Source: Chitinophagaceae bacterium
Lineage (GTDB): Bacteria; Bacteroidota; Bacteroidia; Chitinophagales; Chitinophagaceae
NCBI GenBank assembly: GCA_016702745.1
Contig: JADJDJ010000004.1
Span: 248,001 to 312,000 of the forward strand
Length of the DNA: 64,000 nt
Direction of reading: 5' to 3'
Each line of letters opens with the position of its first letter. Positions within the stretch are counted from its first letter, which is position 1. Below are positions 56,847 to 64,000 of this stretch, in pieces. Both the position numbers and the translations under genes were made by a program. Below the pieces are notes generated by a model. The model searched no databases. It was not told the DNA's origin and saw nothing but the letters and a program-made list of their open reading frames with translations.

Positions 56847-56864
56847 TTTATTCCCCTACTTTTG
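56838..56864 (+). promoter_or_regulatory. Candidate promoter of the transketolase half
   Basis: TTG (56838-56840), 16 bases, then TACTTTTG (56857-56864), a perfect -7 element with a slightly short spacer. It overlaps the end of galE. Confidence 0.55.
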
Positions 56865-56882
56865 CGGCACAAATCGTTTATC

Positions 56883-57845
56883 ATGGCTTTAAAAGATATT
56901 CAGTCTTCCGGCAACAAAGATACCCGCAGCGGCTTCGGAGATGGTATTGTGGAAGCGGCCCGCAGCAATCCCAATATCGTTGCATTGACAGCCGACTTGC
57001 TGGGTTCGTTGAAACTGAACCAGTTTATCAAAGAATTTCCGGAACGTTTTATTCAGGTTGGTATTGCCGAAGCTAATATGATTGGTATAGCAGCCGGTCT
57101 CACCATTGGCGGCAAGATTCCCTATACTACCACATTCGCAAATTTCTCCACCGGCAGAGTCTATGACCAGATCCGCCAGTCTGTTGCTTACAGTGGAAAA
57201 AACGTAAAAATCTGCGCTTCCCATGCCGGCTTAACCCTTGGCGAAGATGGTGCCACCCACCAGATACTGGAAGATATAGGATTGATGAAAATGCTTCCTG
57301 GTATGACCGTGATCGTTCCCTGTGATTATGCCCAGACAAAAGCAGCCACGATGGCTATTGCCGATTACCAGGGACCTGTGTACCTGCGTTTCGGCCGCCC
57401 TTCATGGCCCATTTTTACAACGGATCGCCCTTTTGAAATCGGTAAGGCCCAGCAATTCTCCGAAGGAACTGATGTAACCATTTTCGCCTGCGGTCACCTC
57501 GTATGGAATGCCATTCAGGCCGGCGCTGCCCTGGAAGAAAAAGGAATCAGTGTGGAAGTGATCAATATTCATACAATCAAACCCCTGGATGAAACAGCTG
57601 TAATCAACTCCCTCCGCAAAACCCGCTGTGCTGTTACTGCAGAAGAACATAATGTGATCGGTGGCCTGGGAGATGCAATTGCCCAGACAGCAGCCAAACA
57701 TTTTCCGGTACCCATCGAATATGTAGGCACCAAGGATACTTTTGGAGAAAGCGGTACCCCTGCCCAATTGCTGAAGAAGTACGGACTGGATGTTCCGGAT
57801 ATCATCGCGGCAACTGAAAAAGTAATGGCCAGGAAAAACGCCTAA
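56883..57845 (+). CDS. Transketolase C-terminal subunit
   Basis: Three hundred twenty residues corresponding to the second half of transketolase or DXS: the pyrimidine domain (RSGFGDGIVEAARSNPNIVALTADL, RFIQVGIAEANMIGIAAGL with the catalytic Glu, ASHAGLTLGEDGATHQ) and the C-terminal domain (VTIFACGHLVWNAI, EEHNVIGGLGDAI). The thiamine-diphosphate-binding first half must come from another gene; it is not next door in this window, although in split systems the two halves are normally adjacent. Start at the ATG 56883; an upstream in-frame start at 56862 adds seven residues. A strong terminator follows. Confidence 0.9.
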   Translation: MALKDIQSSGNKDTRSGFGDGIVEAARSNPNIVALTADLLGSLKLNQFIKEFPERFIQVGIAEANMIGIAAGLTIGGKIPYTTTFANFSTGRVYDQIRQSVAYSGKNVKICASHAGLTLGEDGATHQILEDIGLMKMLPGMTVIVPCDYAQTKAATMAIADYQGPVYLRFGRPSWPIFTTDRPFEIGKAQQFSEGTDVTIFACGHLVWNAIQAGAALEEKGISVEVINIHTIKPLDETAVINSLRKTRCAVTAEEHNVIGGLGDAIAQTAAKHFPVPIEYVGTKDTFGESGTPAQLLKKYGLDVPDIIAATEKVMARKNA

Positions 57846-57869
57846 AAATCACAAAAACAAACTTATTTA

Positions 57870-57904
57870 AGCAGGTTCTTTTAAAAATGAACCTGCTTTT
57901 TTAC
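57870..57904 (+). terminator. Terminator after the transketolase half
   Basis: AGCAGGTTC pairs with GAACCTGCT around a 12-base loop and is followed by T6. Confidence 0.85.
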
Positions 57905-57973
57905 TTTTAAGTAAGTTTACGATTTAAACATATCCGGTTTCCAATATTCTAACCTACTCAAAGCCCCTGACGA

Positions 57974-58528
57974 ATGTCCTTAACCCAAACCAGCGATAGC
58001 GAATTGCTTGTTCAATTCCGTAACCCCGTTACGAAGGAAAAAGCATATACCAGCCTGATCCGCAAGTACCAGGAAAAACTGTATTGGCATATCCGCCGGA
58101 TGGTGGTGGATCACGACGATGCCAATGATGTACTGCAAAATGTACTGATCAGGGTATGGAATGGACTGGAGAATTTCCGGGAAGACAGCCAGCTTTATAC
58201 CTGGTTATACCGGGTGGCCACCAATGAGTGCCTGACCTACCTGGAACAAATGAAGAAAAGAGCTTCCGTGAGCCTGAGCGATGTGGAAAGCGGACTGAGC
58301 AATAAAATCAAGGCCGACAAGCATTTTGATGCCAACAAGCTGGAATGGAAATTGCAAATAGCAATTCAGCAACTACCTGATAAACAAAGAGTTGTGTTTA
58401 GTCTGAGGTATTATGATGAGATGCCTTACGAAGAAATGAGCCGGGTGCTGGAAACCAGTGAGGGAGCTTTAAAAGCGAGTTATCATCATGCTGTTAAAAA
58501 AATTGAGGATTACATGCTGAATCATTAA
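57974..58528 (+). CDS. ECF-type RNA polymerase sigma factor
   Basis: Sigma-70 family protein of 184 residues. Region 2 is seen in YQEKLYWHIRRMVVDHDDANDVLQNVLIRVW (-10 recognition in LYTWLYRVATNECL) and region 4 in LPDKQRVVFSLRYYDEMPYEEMSRVLETSEGALKASYHHA, the -35 helix-turn-helix. It is the first gene of a three-gene operon with a membrane protein that looks like its anti-sigma factor and a periplasmic helical protein. The target promoters are not evident. Confidence 0.92.
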   Translation: MSLTQTSDSELLVQFRNPVTKEKAYTSLIRKYQEKLYWHIRRMVVDHDDANDVLQNVLIRVWNGLENFREDSQLYTWLYRVATNECLTYLEQMKKRASVSLSDVESGLSNKIKADKHFDANKLEWKLQIAIQQLPDKQRVVFSLRYYDEMPYEEMSRVLETSEGALKASYHHAVKKIEDYMLNH

Positions 58529-58608
58529 ACTTTGAATATTGAAAACCATCTTACTAATGCAGGAAACTGCGAAAACAGTAAGAAATCCCGGGATTCCGGG
58601 TTCAGATC

Positions 58609-59502
58609 ATGACAGAAAGAGACAACATATTACAGGAATTGAAGGAGCTGAACAGCCAACTGGCCGGTTACCAGCCTGGTCAAACCTATACAGTACCCGC
58701 CGGGTATTTTGATGGGTTGATCGCTCAGGTTATGCTGCGGATCAGGGCCCTGGAAGCTGCCAATGCTGCGGAAGAGCTTAAACTGCTCTCCCCTGTATTA
58801 AGCGGGTTGTCCAAATCAATGCCTTATACTGTACCTGCCGGTTATTTTGAACAATTGGAAGAGCGGCTGGAGAAAGTGACCGGATCAGCGGAGAACAGTT
58901 CGTCCATCCTGAATGGCCTTGATAAACAAATGCCTTACCAGGTACCTTCCGGTTACTTTGATGGGCTGGCTGAACGGATGTTACAGGCCGTACGTACTAC
59001 TGAATACAAAACCGTGCAGGATGAAACAAATTCTATTTCTCCCCTGCTGGGTAATCTGAAAAAGGAAATGCCTTTTGAGGTACCAGCTGGTTATTTCGAT
59101 AGTCTGGCCAGTACGATTGCCGCCAAAGAAACAGCTACTGAAGCCAAAGTCATTGCCATTGCCAGTCGCAGCTGGTTCCGTTATGCGGCGGCTGCAGTAG
59201 TAACAGGAGTAGTTTTTCTGGCTGGCTTATTCATTAGGAACAAGTCAGAGAATTCATCAGTAGAAGGTATCATAGAAGTGCTCTCTGATGTTTCACAAGA
59301 TATCAAACCATTGAACGATACAGAACAGGATGACCTGGTTGATTTTCTTGATGCCGGTTTAACCGGTTCTGAAACCGCCCAGGTGAATCCTGAAACCAAG
59401 TCCAAAGAAATTCAACAACTGCTGCAGGATGTTTCAGAGGAAGAACTGAAAGACTTCCGGGAACAGACCGAAGACGTAGGAGAAGTGTTAATGACCAATT
59501 AA
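58609..59502 (+). CDS. Putative anti-sigma membrane protein with four VPxGYF repeats
   Basis: Protein of 297 residues downstream of the sigma gene. Its cytoplasmic half holds four copies of V-P-(A/S)-G-Y-F-x-x-L at about 29-37, 75-83, 112-120 and 158-166, each preceded (in three copies) by MPY or MPF and followed by a helix; the units are about 37-46 residues apart. One membrane helix (RYAAAAVVTGVVFLAGLFI, near 191-209) is followed by a periplasmic acidic tail of about 85 residues ending in EEELKDFREQTEDV. No zinc-binding ZAS motif. The layout (sigma gene, then one-pass membrane protein) suggests an anti-sigma factor. That is inference. Confidence 0.65.
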   Translation: MTERDNILQELKELNSQLAGYQPGQTYTVPAGYFDGLIAQVMLRIRALEAANAAEELKLLSPVLSGLSKSMPYTVPAGYFEQLEERLEKVTGSAENSSSILNGLDKQMPYQVPSGYFDGLAERMLQAVRTTEYKTVQDETNSISPLLGNLKKEMPFEVPAGYFDSLASTIAAKETATEAKVIAIASRSWFRYAAAAVVTGVVFLAGLFIRNKSENSSVEGIIEVLSDVSQDIKPLNDTEQDDLVDFLDAGLTGSETAQVNPETKSKEIQQLLQDVSEEELKDFREQTEDVGEVLMTN

Positions 59503-59515
59503 AGCAGAAATGACC

Positions 59516-59950
59516 ATGAAAAAAATTTTACTCATCTTAACCGTTTTTATAGGCTCACTGGCCACCGGTATGGCTCAAACTGAACCGGATGATGCCAATC
59601 CGCAGGAAAGCAAGATCCGCGAAAGGATGCAGGAGTATATTCAAAACCGCCTGAACCTGAGCCGCAATGAAGCTGAAAAATTCACGCCGATTTTCGTGCG
59701 TTACTTCAGGGAATTTGCACAGACACATCGCAGTTATAAAAGCGACAGGCTGGTATTACAGCAAAAGATCATTGACCTGCGGATTCGCTACCGTACAGAA
59801 TTCCGTCAGATCATGGATGAACAGCGGGCCAACCGGGTATTCAAACATGAAGATGAATTCAGACAGGAAGTGGTGCGTATGATCCGTGAAAATAAAAGGG
59901 AGAGACTGGAAGGCCGGCCGCTTCGCCGGAACCGATCCATCGTAGAATAA
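59516..59950 (+). CDS. Periplasmic helical protein (Spy/CnrX-like)
   Basis: One hundred forty-four residues from the ATG at 59516, with a signal peptide (MKKILLILTVFIGSLATGMAQ). The mature protein is one charged helical bundle (RERMQEYIQNRLNLSRNEAEKF, FVRYFREFAQTHRSY, LRIRYRTEFRQIMDEQ), like the CpxP/Spy and CnrX families that sense envelope stress. It follows the putative anti-sigma gene by 13 bases and may act as a periplasmic part of that circuit. No Met/His-rich metal motif as in CnrX is visible, so the signal cannot be guessed. Confidence 0.7.
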   Translation: MKKILLILTVFIGSLATGMAQTEPDDANPQESKIRERMQEYIQNRLNLSRNEAEKFTPIFVRYFREFAQTHRSYKSDRLVLQQKIIDLRIRYRTEFRQIMDEQRANRVFKHEDEFRQEVVRMIRENKRERLEGRPLRRNRSIVE

Positions 59951-59962
59951 TTGAAATATTTC

Positions 59963-59984
59963 AACCGGCATTGCCGGTTTTTTT
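59963..59984 (+). terminator. Terminator of the sigma-factor operon
   Basis: AACCGGCATTGCCGGTT is a compact hairpin followed by T5; it lies 13 bases after the operon's last stop. Confidence 0.85.
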
Positions 59985-60000
59985 ATGCCAGTACAGGCTG

Positions 60001-60750
60001 TTATTTAGATGATCCGAAATCCCAAACCGGGTGCTTCACATCATGGTAAAACAGGAAGGTCCATTTTTCTTTTTCCCCCTGCTGCCACCATTGCTGCCTT
60101 AGTTCCATGGCTTTCTTTCCGTCATAATCGTATTTGGCTGCAAAGCGGTGTTTCATTTGCTGCAGTTGCGGCGCTTCATCACCACCAAAAAAGATGGTCT
60201 TGCCATCTTCCCTGATCCAGAAAACCTGGTGATGTGGAGCATGCGCTCCTGAAACAGCATACTCAATATAGCTGTCAATCATACCCGATCCATCCAATAA
60301 CTCCACCTGGTTATTATTACGCAGGCATTCCAGTTCCTCCGTAATATAAGAGGGAAATCCTTTTTCAAAAGCATAAGCCAGTTCAGTGCGCTGCAGATAG
60401 TAACGGGCATTGGGAAGTGAGAGTCTTTCACCAAGACCTGCTCTTTCAATACCGGCAGCACCGGCATGGTCTTTATGCAAATGGGTGAGCAAGACCTTGG
60501 TCACTTCTGATGGATTAATCCCGGCATTCATCAGGTTCTGGTGTAATTGCAGGGTGCCATTGATTTCAAAACCAAGGCCCATATCCAGCAAGAGGATATC
60601 CTGGCTGCTGATTATTACAAATGGCTGAATTTCCACCAGCAGGCTGCCGGCCGGCCTTGCTTTCAAATCCTCTGCTGAATCATCAAAGGGGACAAACTTT
60701 TTGGTTTGATCAATGGTGAATGTGCCTTCTGATAGTGGAATAATTTTCAT
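60001..60750 (-). CDS. MBL-fold metallo-hydrolase
   Basis: Metallo-beta-lactamase-fold hydrolase of 249 residues from the ATG at 60750, no signal peptide. Metal motifs are present: LLTHLHKDHAG (HxHxDH), SGAHAPHHQVF with the third His, FFGGDEAPQLQ with the bridging Asp, and FYHDVKHP with the last His. The N-terminal SSQDILLLDMGLGFEINGT fits the AHL-lactonase-like or general MBL group. The upstream in-frame start at 60777 adds nine residues. Substrate cannot be told. Confidence 0.8.
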   Translation of the reverse strand: MKIIPLSEGTFTIDQTKKFVPFDDSAEDLKARPAGSLLVEIQPFVIISSQDILLLDMGLGFEINGTLQLHQNLMNAGINPSEVTKVLLTHLHKDHAGAAGIERAGLGERLSLPNARYYLQRTELAYAFEKGFPSYITEELECLRNNNQVELLDGSGMIDSYIEYAVSGAHAPHHQVFWIREDGKTIFFGGDEAPQLQQMKHRFAAKYDYDGKKAMELRQQWWQQGEKEKWTFLFYHDVKHPVWDFGSSK

Positions 60751-60829
60751 ACGAATTATAAAGGTCAAAGATGACAAGAACCCAAGAGATAATAAAATAA
60801 ATGAGGAGATGAATGACGGAATTGAATCA

Positions 60830-61001
60830 GAAGCTATCTCAAAAGTCGTTTTACGTCATACCGGGCTTGACCTCCAAAGGAGTCCTATGGACCGGTATCT
60901 TCTTTGGATTCGTCTTTTCAATAGATGCCATGTCGGTGCGCCCCGGACCAGATCCGGGGCCCGGCAGCAGCACCTGAATCAACGATTTTTGAGATAGCTT
61001 C
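60830..61001. repeat. MITE-like element with 21-base terminal inverted repeats
   Basis: GAAGCTATCTCAAAAGTCGTT (60830-60850) and the near-complement AACGATTTTTGAGATAGCTTC (60981-61001) bound about 170 bases. The inside holds nested palindromes (CCCCGGACCAGATCCGGGG near 60941-60959). It lies between the MBL hydrolase and rodA and codes for nothing. Confidence 0.65.
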
Positions 61002-61032
61002 CAGACTTTGTAAATGCAAAGACCTGAACTCA

Positions 61033-62373
61033 TCAACGCAATACCATTTGCCGGTCCGCATCCAGCCTGATCAGTATAAAAAGCATAATGGTAAACGTAA
61101 GCAGGGAAGTTCCTCCATAGGAGATAAAGGGTAATGGGATACCAATCACAGGAGCCAGTCCGATCGTCATTGCAATATTAATGGCAATATGAAAGAAAAA
61201 TACCGCGGCCACTCCATACGCATAACAACGGCTGAAAGTACTTCTTTGTCTTTCAGCAATTGTAACGATCCGGAATAAGAGGATCAGGTACAAACTCAGT
61301 AATACCATACTACCTGTAAATCCAAATCCTTCTCCAACGGTACAAAAAATAAAATCGGTGCGTTGCTCGGGCACAAAATCATAGCGGGTTTGGGTGGCAT
61401 TCAGCAGGCCTTTTCCAAAAAAGCGGCCACTGCCAATGGCTATTTTGGATTGGCGGACATTATAACTGGTACCACTTTCTTTTTTCTTTTTGAGATCCTC
61501 TGCTTTGATCCCTTCTTTTACCTGTTCATAGGGATTATCTTTTCCAAAGAGGTCATAGATTCTTTCCACCTGGTGCTTTTGCAACACATTTTTAAAGATA
61601 TAGGGAACCGCAAATCGCTGGACCCCTACACAAAGCGCCCAAATCAGGAGGATCATGAATAAAAGCCCGCGGTTTCTTTTGATCTGCCTTCTTAAAGCAT
61701 AGATCACCAGGGCTGCGATACTGGTGAGCACAAGCGCCAGAATATTCGGTTCGATCACAATCGTGGCTACGATCAGCGCGGCAACGGCAAATCCGATGAG
61801 CAGGATGATGGAAGGAAGTCCTTCCCGGTACATCACAAGAAAAAAAGAAAAGTAAACCAGGGCCAGTCCGGTTTCACTTTGCAGGATTGTTATGGCCGCC
61901 GGAAACAAAGCGATGGCGGCTGCAAGAAACTGAGATTTTGTTTTCGTGAAATCAGTCTCCGGGCGGGACAAGTATTTGGCAAGCGCCAGGGCTACAAATA
62001 TTTTACAGAACTCTGCCGGCTGGAAATTGAATGCACCCAGTTTGATAATCGACTCCGTTCCTTTTACATTGGAATGGAAGGGAAAAACCAGCATCAGCAT
62101 AAAAATACCGAAGGCATAACCCAGGTTAGCGGTGGCAGCAAAGAACTTGGAATCGGTCAATAATATAAAGAGGGCAATGCCCCCGCCAATCAGGAAAAAG
62201 AAAAACTGCTTGCTGTAATCTGTTTTGAATCGCAGGAAACTCTGGAGCACCGGATCCCCTTCTTTGTAGGTAGCAGCAAAAATGGCCGTCAGGCCAATCG
62301 CTACCAATAAGAGGTAAATACCTACCAGGCTCCAGTCAATTCCCTTTGATATGGCCGGATTCCGCTGGTTCAT
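61033..62373 (-). CDS. rodA: Rod-shape peptidoglycan polymerase RodA
   Basis: SEDS-family glycosyltransferase of 446 residues that polymerises lipid II for side-wall growth with PBP2. About ten membrane helices; family motifs are FNFQPAEFCKIFVALALAKYL (the QPxE/SE motif near 133), ILQSETGLALVYFSFFLVM (with the catalytic Asp-equivalent site replaced by Glu), and GIPLPFISYGGTSLLT near the end. A loop of about 60 residues (KHQVERIYDLFGKDNPYEQ) is longer than in E. coli, as usual in Bacteroidota. Its start overlaps the mrdA stop by four bases. Confidence 0.94.
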   Translation of the reverse strand: MNQRNPAISKGIDWSLVGIYLLLVAIGLTAIFAATYKEGDPVLQSFLRFKTDYSKQFFFFLIGGGIALFILLTDSKFFAATANLGYAFGIFMLMLVFPFHSNVKGTESIIKLGAFNFQPAEFCKIFVALALAKYLSRPETDFTKTKSQFLAAAIALFPAAITILQSETGLALVYFSFFLVMYREGLPSIILLIGFAVAALIVATIVIEPNILALVLTSIAALVIYALRRQIKRNRGLLFMILLIWALCVGVQRFAVPYIFKNVLQKHQVERIYDLFGKDNPYEQVKEGIKAEDLKKKKESGTSYNVRQSKIAIGSGRFFGKGLLNATQTRYDFVPEQRTDFIFCTVGEGFGFTGSMVLLSLYLILLFRIVTIAERQRSTFSRCYAYGVAAVFFFHIAINIAMTIGLAPVIGIPLPFISYGGTSLLTFTIMLFILIRLDADRQMVLR

Positions 62374-64000
62374 TGATTGATATCAGTTTTAGCGGTATCC
62401 CTGCCCATGGCCATTTTCTTTTTGGAACTGTCGGGCAGGATCATGTCTTTGGGACTCGGTTTTTGTTTGCTGGTATCCTTGGCCGGCTTGCCATCTTTTT
62501 TCATAGACACCCTTGCTTCGGCTTCTGACAGATTATCCTCGGTTTGTAAGGTATCGCTGATATTCTTTAGTTCTGTCTTCAGTCCTTTTTCTTCTTCTTT
62601 GGCTTTGCGGATCGAATCCTGCTGCCGCATTTTATCCACCATCATTTTAGGAATCAGGTTGGTCTTGATGATGCTTTCCATCCTGGGCTTCCAGCGATTG
62701 TCGATGGAGTCATTGATATATTGCTGAATCATCAGGCTCACAATCGGTGCGGCATAAGTGCCCCCAAAACGACCCGAATTTTCCACCACACACATGATGG
62801 CGATTCTCGGGTTTTCCCTGGGTGCGAAAGCGGCAAAGAAAGAGTGATTGGGTTGTTTAACGCCCCTGTAATAGTTTTCAACTGTTCCTGTTTTTCCACA
62901 GATATTGATTCCCTCAACCCTGGAACCACGTCCGGTACCGCTTTCCATAACACCCAGCATACCCTGGTGTACGACTTCAAAAATACTATCGGCCAGATTG
63001 ATGGGTCTTATCTTTTCCCGGTATTTCTCCAACAGGCCAAATTTGTCGCCCCCTTCAATAGAATCCACAACATGTGGAATGTAGTACCAACCCTTGTTGG
63101 CGATATAGGCCATTTCATTTGCCACCTGTATTGGTGTGGCCGTAACCTCGCCCTGTCCGATACTTACTGAACGAAAGGTGCAGAAACCCCATTTACCCGA
63201 GCCGTATTGTTTATTGAAAAACTCCGGTGTGGGTATCATCCCTTTCCTTTCAGAGGGAACATCCACGCCGAGGCGGTGACCAAGTCCGAATGCAGACATA
63301 TAATTATTCCAGGCGCGCAGACTGCTATCGATAGAAGGATACTTGGGATTGTTGATTACCCTTTGCATGACATTGGCAAAATAAGTATTGCAGGAATGGG
63401 TGATACCTGATGAAAGATAATAGGTACCAGGATCCAGACAACCCATGGGCTTAGCACTTCCACATCCGTAAAATGCACCGCCGCAACTAAAAGTGGTGCG
63501 GGTGTTGATCACTCCTTCTGCCAGTCCGACCAGGGCCTGTAAGGTTTTAAAAGTAGACCCCGGTGCATAACTCGCATTCACCGCCCTGTTCAGCAGAGGT
63601 AAACGCGCATCGCGATAGAGTTCATTGAAATGTCTTCTTCTTTCGGGCCCGGTGAGGTAACCCGGGTTATAAGTAGGACTGCTGACCATCGCAATGATAC
63701 CACCTGTTCTGGGATCTATCGCCACAATGGAACCTACTTTATTGGTCATAAGTTTTTCACCGAGCTCCTGCAGTTCAATATCCAGGCTGGTATACAGGTT
63801 ACTTCCGGCCACGGCTTCCATATCCATGGCACCTCCTTCATAAGAACCCTGGATGCGACTGAAATTATCTTTGATCAGGTATTGCACACCTCGTTCCCCC
63901 ATCAGTGCTTTTTCATAACTGGCTTCCAGACCGGTCATACCGGCATAATCGCCACTTACATAGCCTTCATCATCATGTTTTTTCAGGTAATTCGTATCCA
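62370..64000 (-). CDS. mrdA: Penicillin-binding protein 2 (5' end outside window)
   Basis: Class B PBP acting as the transpeptidase partner of RodA. The frame is open from the right edge of the window (DTNYLKKHDDEGYVSGDYAG at the edge) to the stop at 62370, about 543 codons; the N-terminal anchor and part of the dimerisation domain are missing. The active site has SxxK in YAPGSTFKTLQ, SCN in ITHSCNTYF and KTG in CGKTGTVENY. The C-terminal tail is a long Lys/Asp/Ser-rich region of about 100 residues beyond the catalytic domain. The stop overlaps the rodA start (ATGA). Confidence 0.94.
   Translation of the reverse strand, partial: DTNYLKKHDDEGYVSGDYAGMTGLEASYEKALMGERGVQYLIKDNFSRIQGSYEGGAMDMEAVAGSNLYTSLDIELQELGEKLMTNKVGSIVAIDPRTGGIIAMVSSPTYNPGYLTGPERRRHFNELYRDARLPLLNRAVNASYAPGSTFKTLQALVGLAEGVINTRTTFSCGGAFYGCGSAKPMGCLDPGTYYLSSGITHSCNTYFANVMQRVINNPKYPSIDSSLRAWNNYMSAFGLGHRLGVDVPSERKGMIPTPEFFNKQYGSGKWGFCTFRSVSIGQGEVTATPIQVANEMAYIANKGWYYIPHVVDSIEGGDKFGLLEKYREKIRPINLADSIFEVVHQGMLGVMESGTGRGSRVEGINICGKTGTVENYYRGVKQPNHSFFAAFAPRENPRIAIMCVVENSGRFGGTYAAPIVSLMIQQYINDSIDNRWKPRMESIIKTNLIPKMMVDKMRQQDSIRKAKEEEKGLKTELKNISDTLQTEDNLSEAEARVSMKKDGKPAKDTSKQKPSPKDMILPDSSKKKMAMGRDTAKTDINQ

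Overview
The window comes from a Bacteroidota chromosome, most likely family Chitinophagaceae. This is inferred from type IX secretion (T9SS) sorting domains, a DUF5916 outer-membrane protein, a large two-part IspG, a beta-propeller/Y_Y_Y sensor kinase, BatB/BatC aerotolerance genes and promoters with the Bacteroidota -7 box TAnnTTTG. There is no rRNA, tRNA, CRISPR array, phage or transposase. Apart from one AT-rich segment (about 13.68-17.31 kb) base composition is even.

Layout. 1-5.2 kb: fused isobutyryl-CoA mutase icmF (cut by the left edge), divergent from an AmgK-like sugar kinase fused to a RapZ C-terminal domain and a broken MurU-like uridylyltransferase (cell-wall sugar salvage). 5.3-13.7 kb: M1 peptidase, metallophosphoesterase, RidA, a 3-hydroxyacyl-CoA dehydrogenase remnant with tsaB, ArsR regulator with an MBL-rhodanese protein, a beta-hydroxylase-like protein and a small unknown. 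13.7-19.2 kb: a clostripain-like caspase-fold protein facing a large sensor kinase, then a LuxR-type response regulator and a kinase-less, histidine-less H-box domain. 19.4-35.2 kb: surface and secreted proteins, an acyltransferase, nadB, ispG with a YhhN protein, BatB/BatC, a class D beta-lactamase and two paralogous T9SS proteins. 35.2-39.7 kb: atpB-E-F-H-A. 39.8-48.2 kb: ABC exporter, a large secreted unknown with a possible His/Cys dyad, a PhoB/PhoR-like pair, dCMP deaminase and a transglutaminase-like protein. 48.3-55.7 kb: a phosphate-type module (TonB receptor with beta-helix lipoprotein, divergent from an OprP-like porin, a PhoU-like protein and a PiT transporter). 55.8-64 kb: galE, transketolase C-terminal half, an ECF sigma operon, an MBL hydrolase and rodA-mrdA (cut by the right edge).

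The segment most worth a second look is the AT-rich one. It holds the clostripain-like gene and the whole sensory part of the divergent kinase, and composition switches to that of the host inside the conserved Y_Y_Y motif, just before the transmembrane segment. It looks like a cassette exchange that replaced a sensor input together with a linked protease.

A caution for any user: at least eight single-base indels, most in short homopolymers, break murU, the MBL-rhodanese gene (three times), the sensor kinase, the acyltransferase and ispG (twice). The PiT gene also lacks an internal stretch. Restoring single bases gives textbook protein sequence and even a 4-base operon overlap, so most are probably sequencing or consensus errors and not real gene decay.
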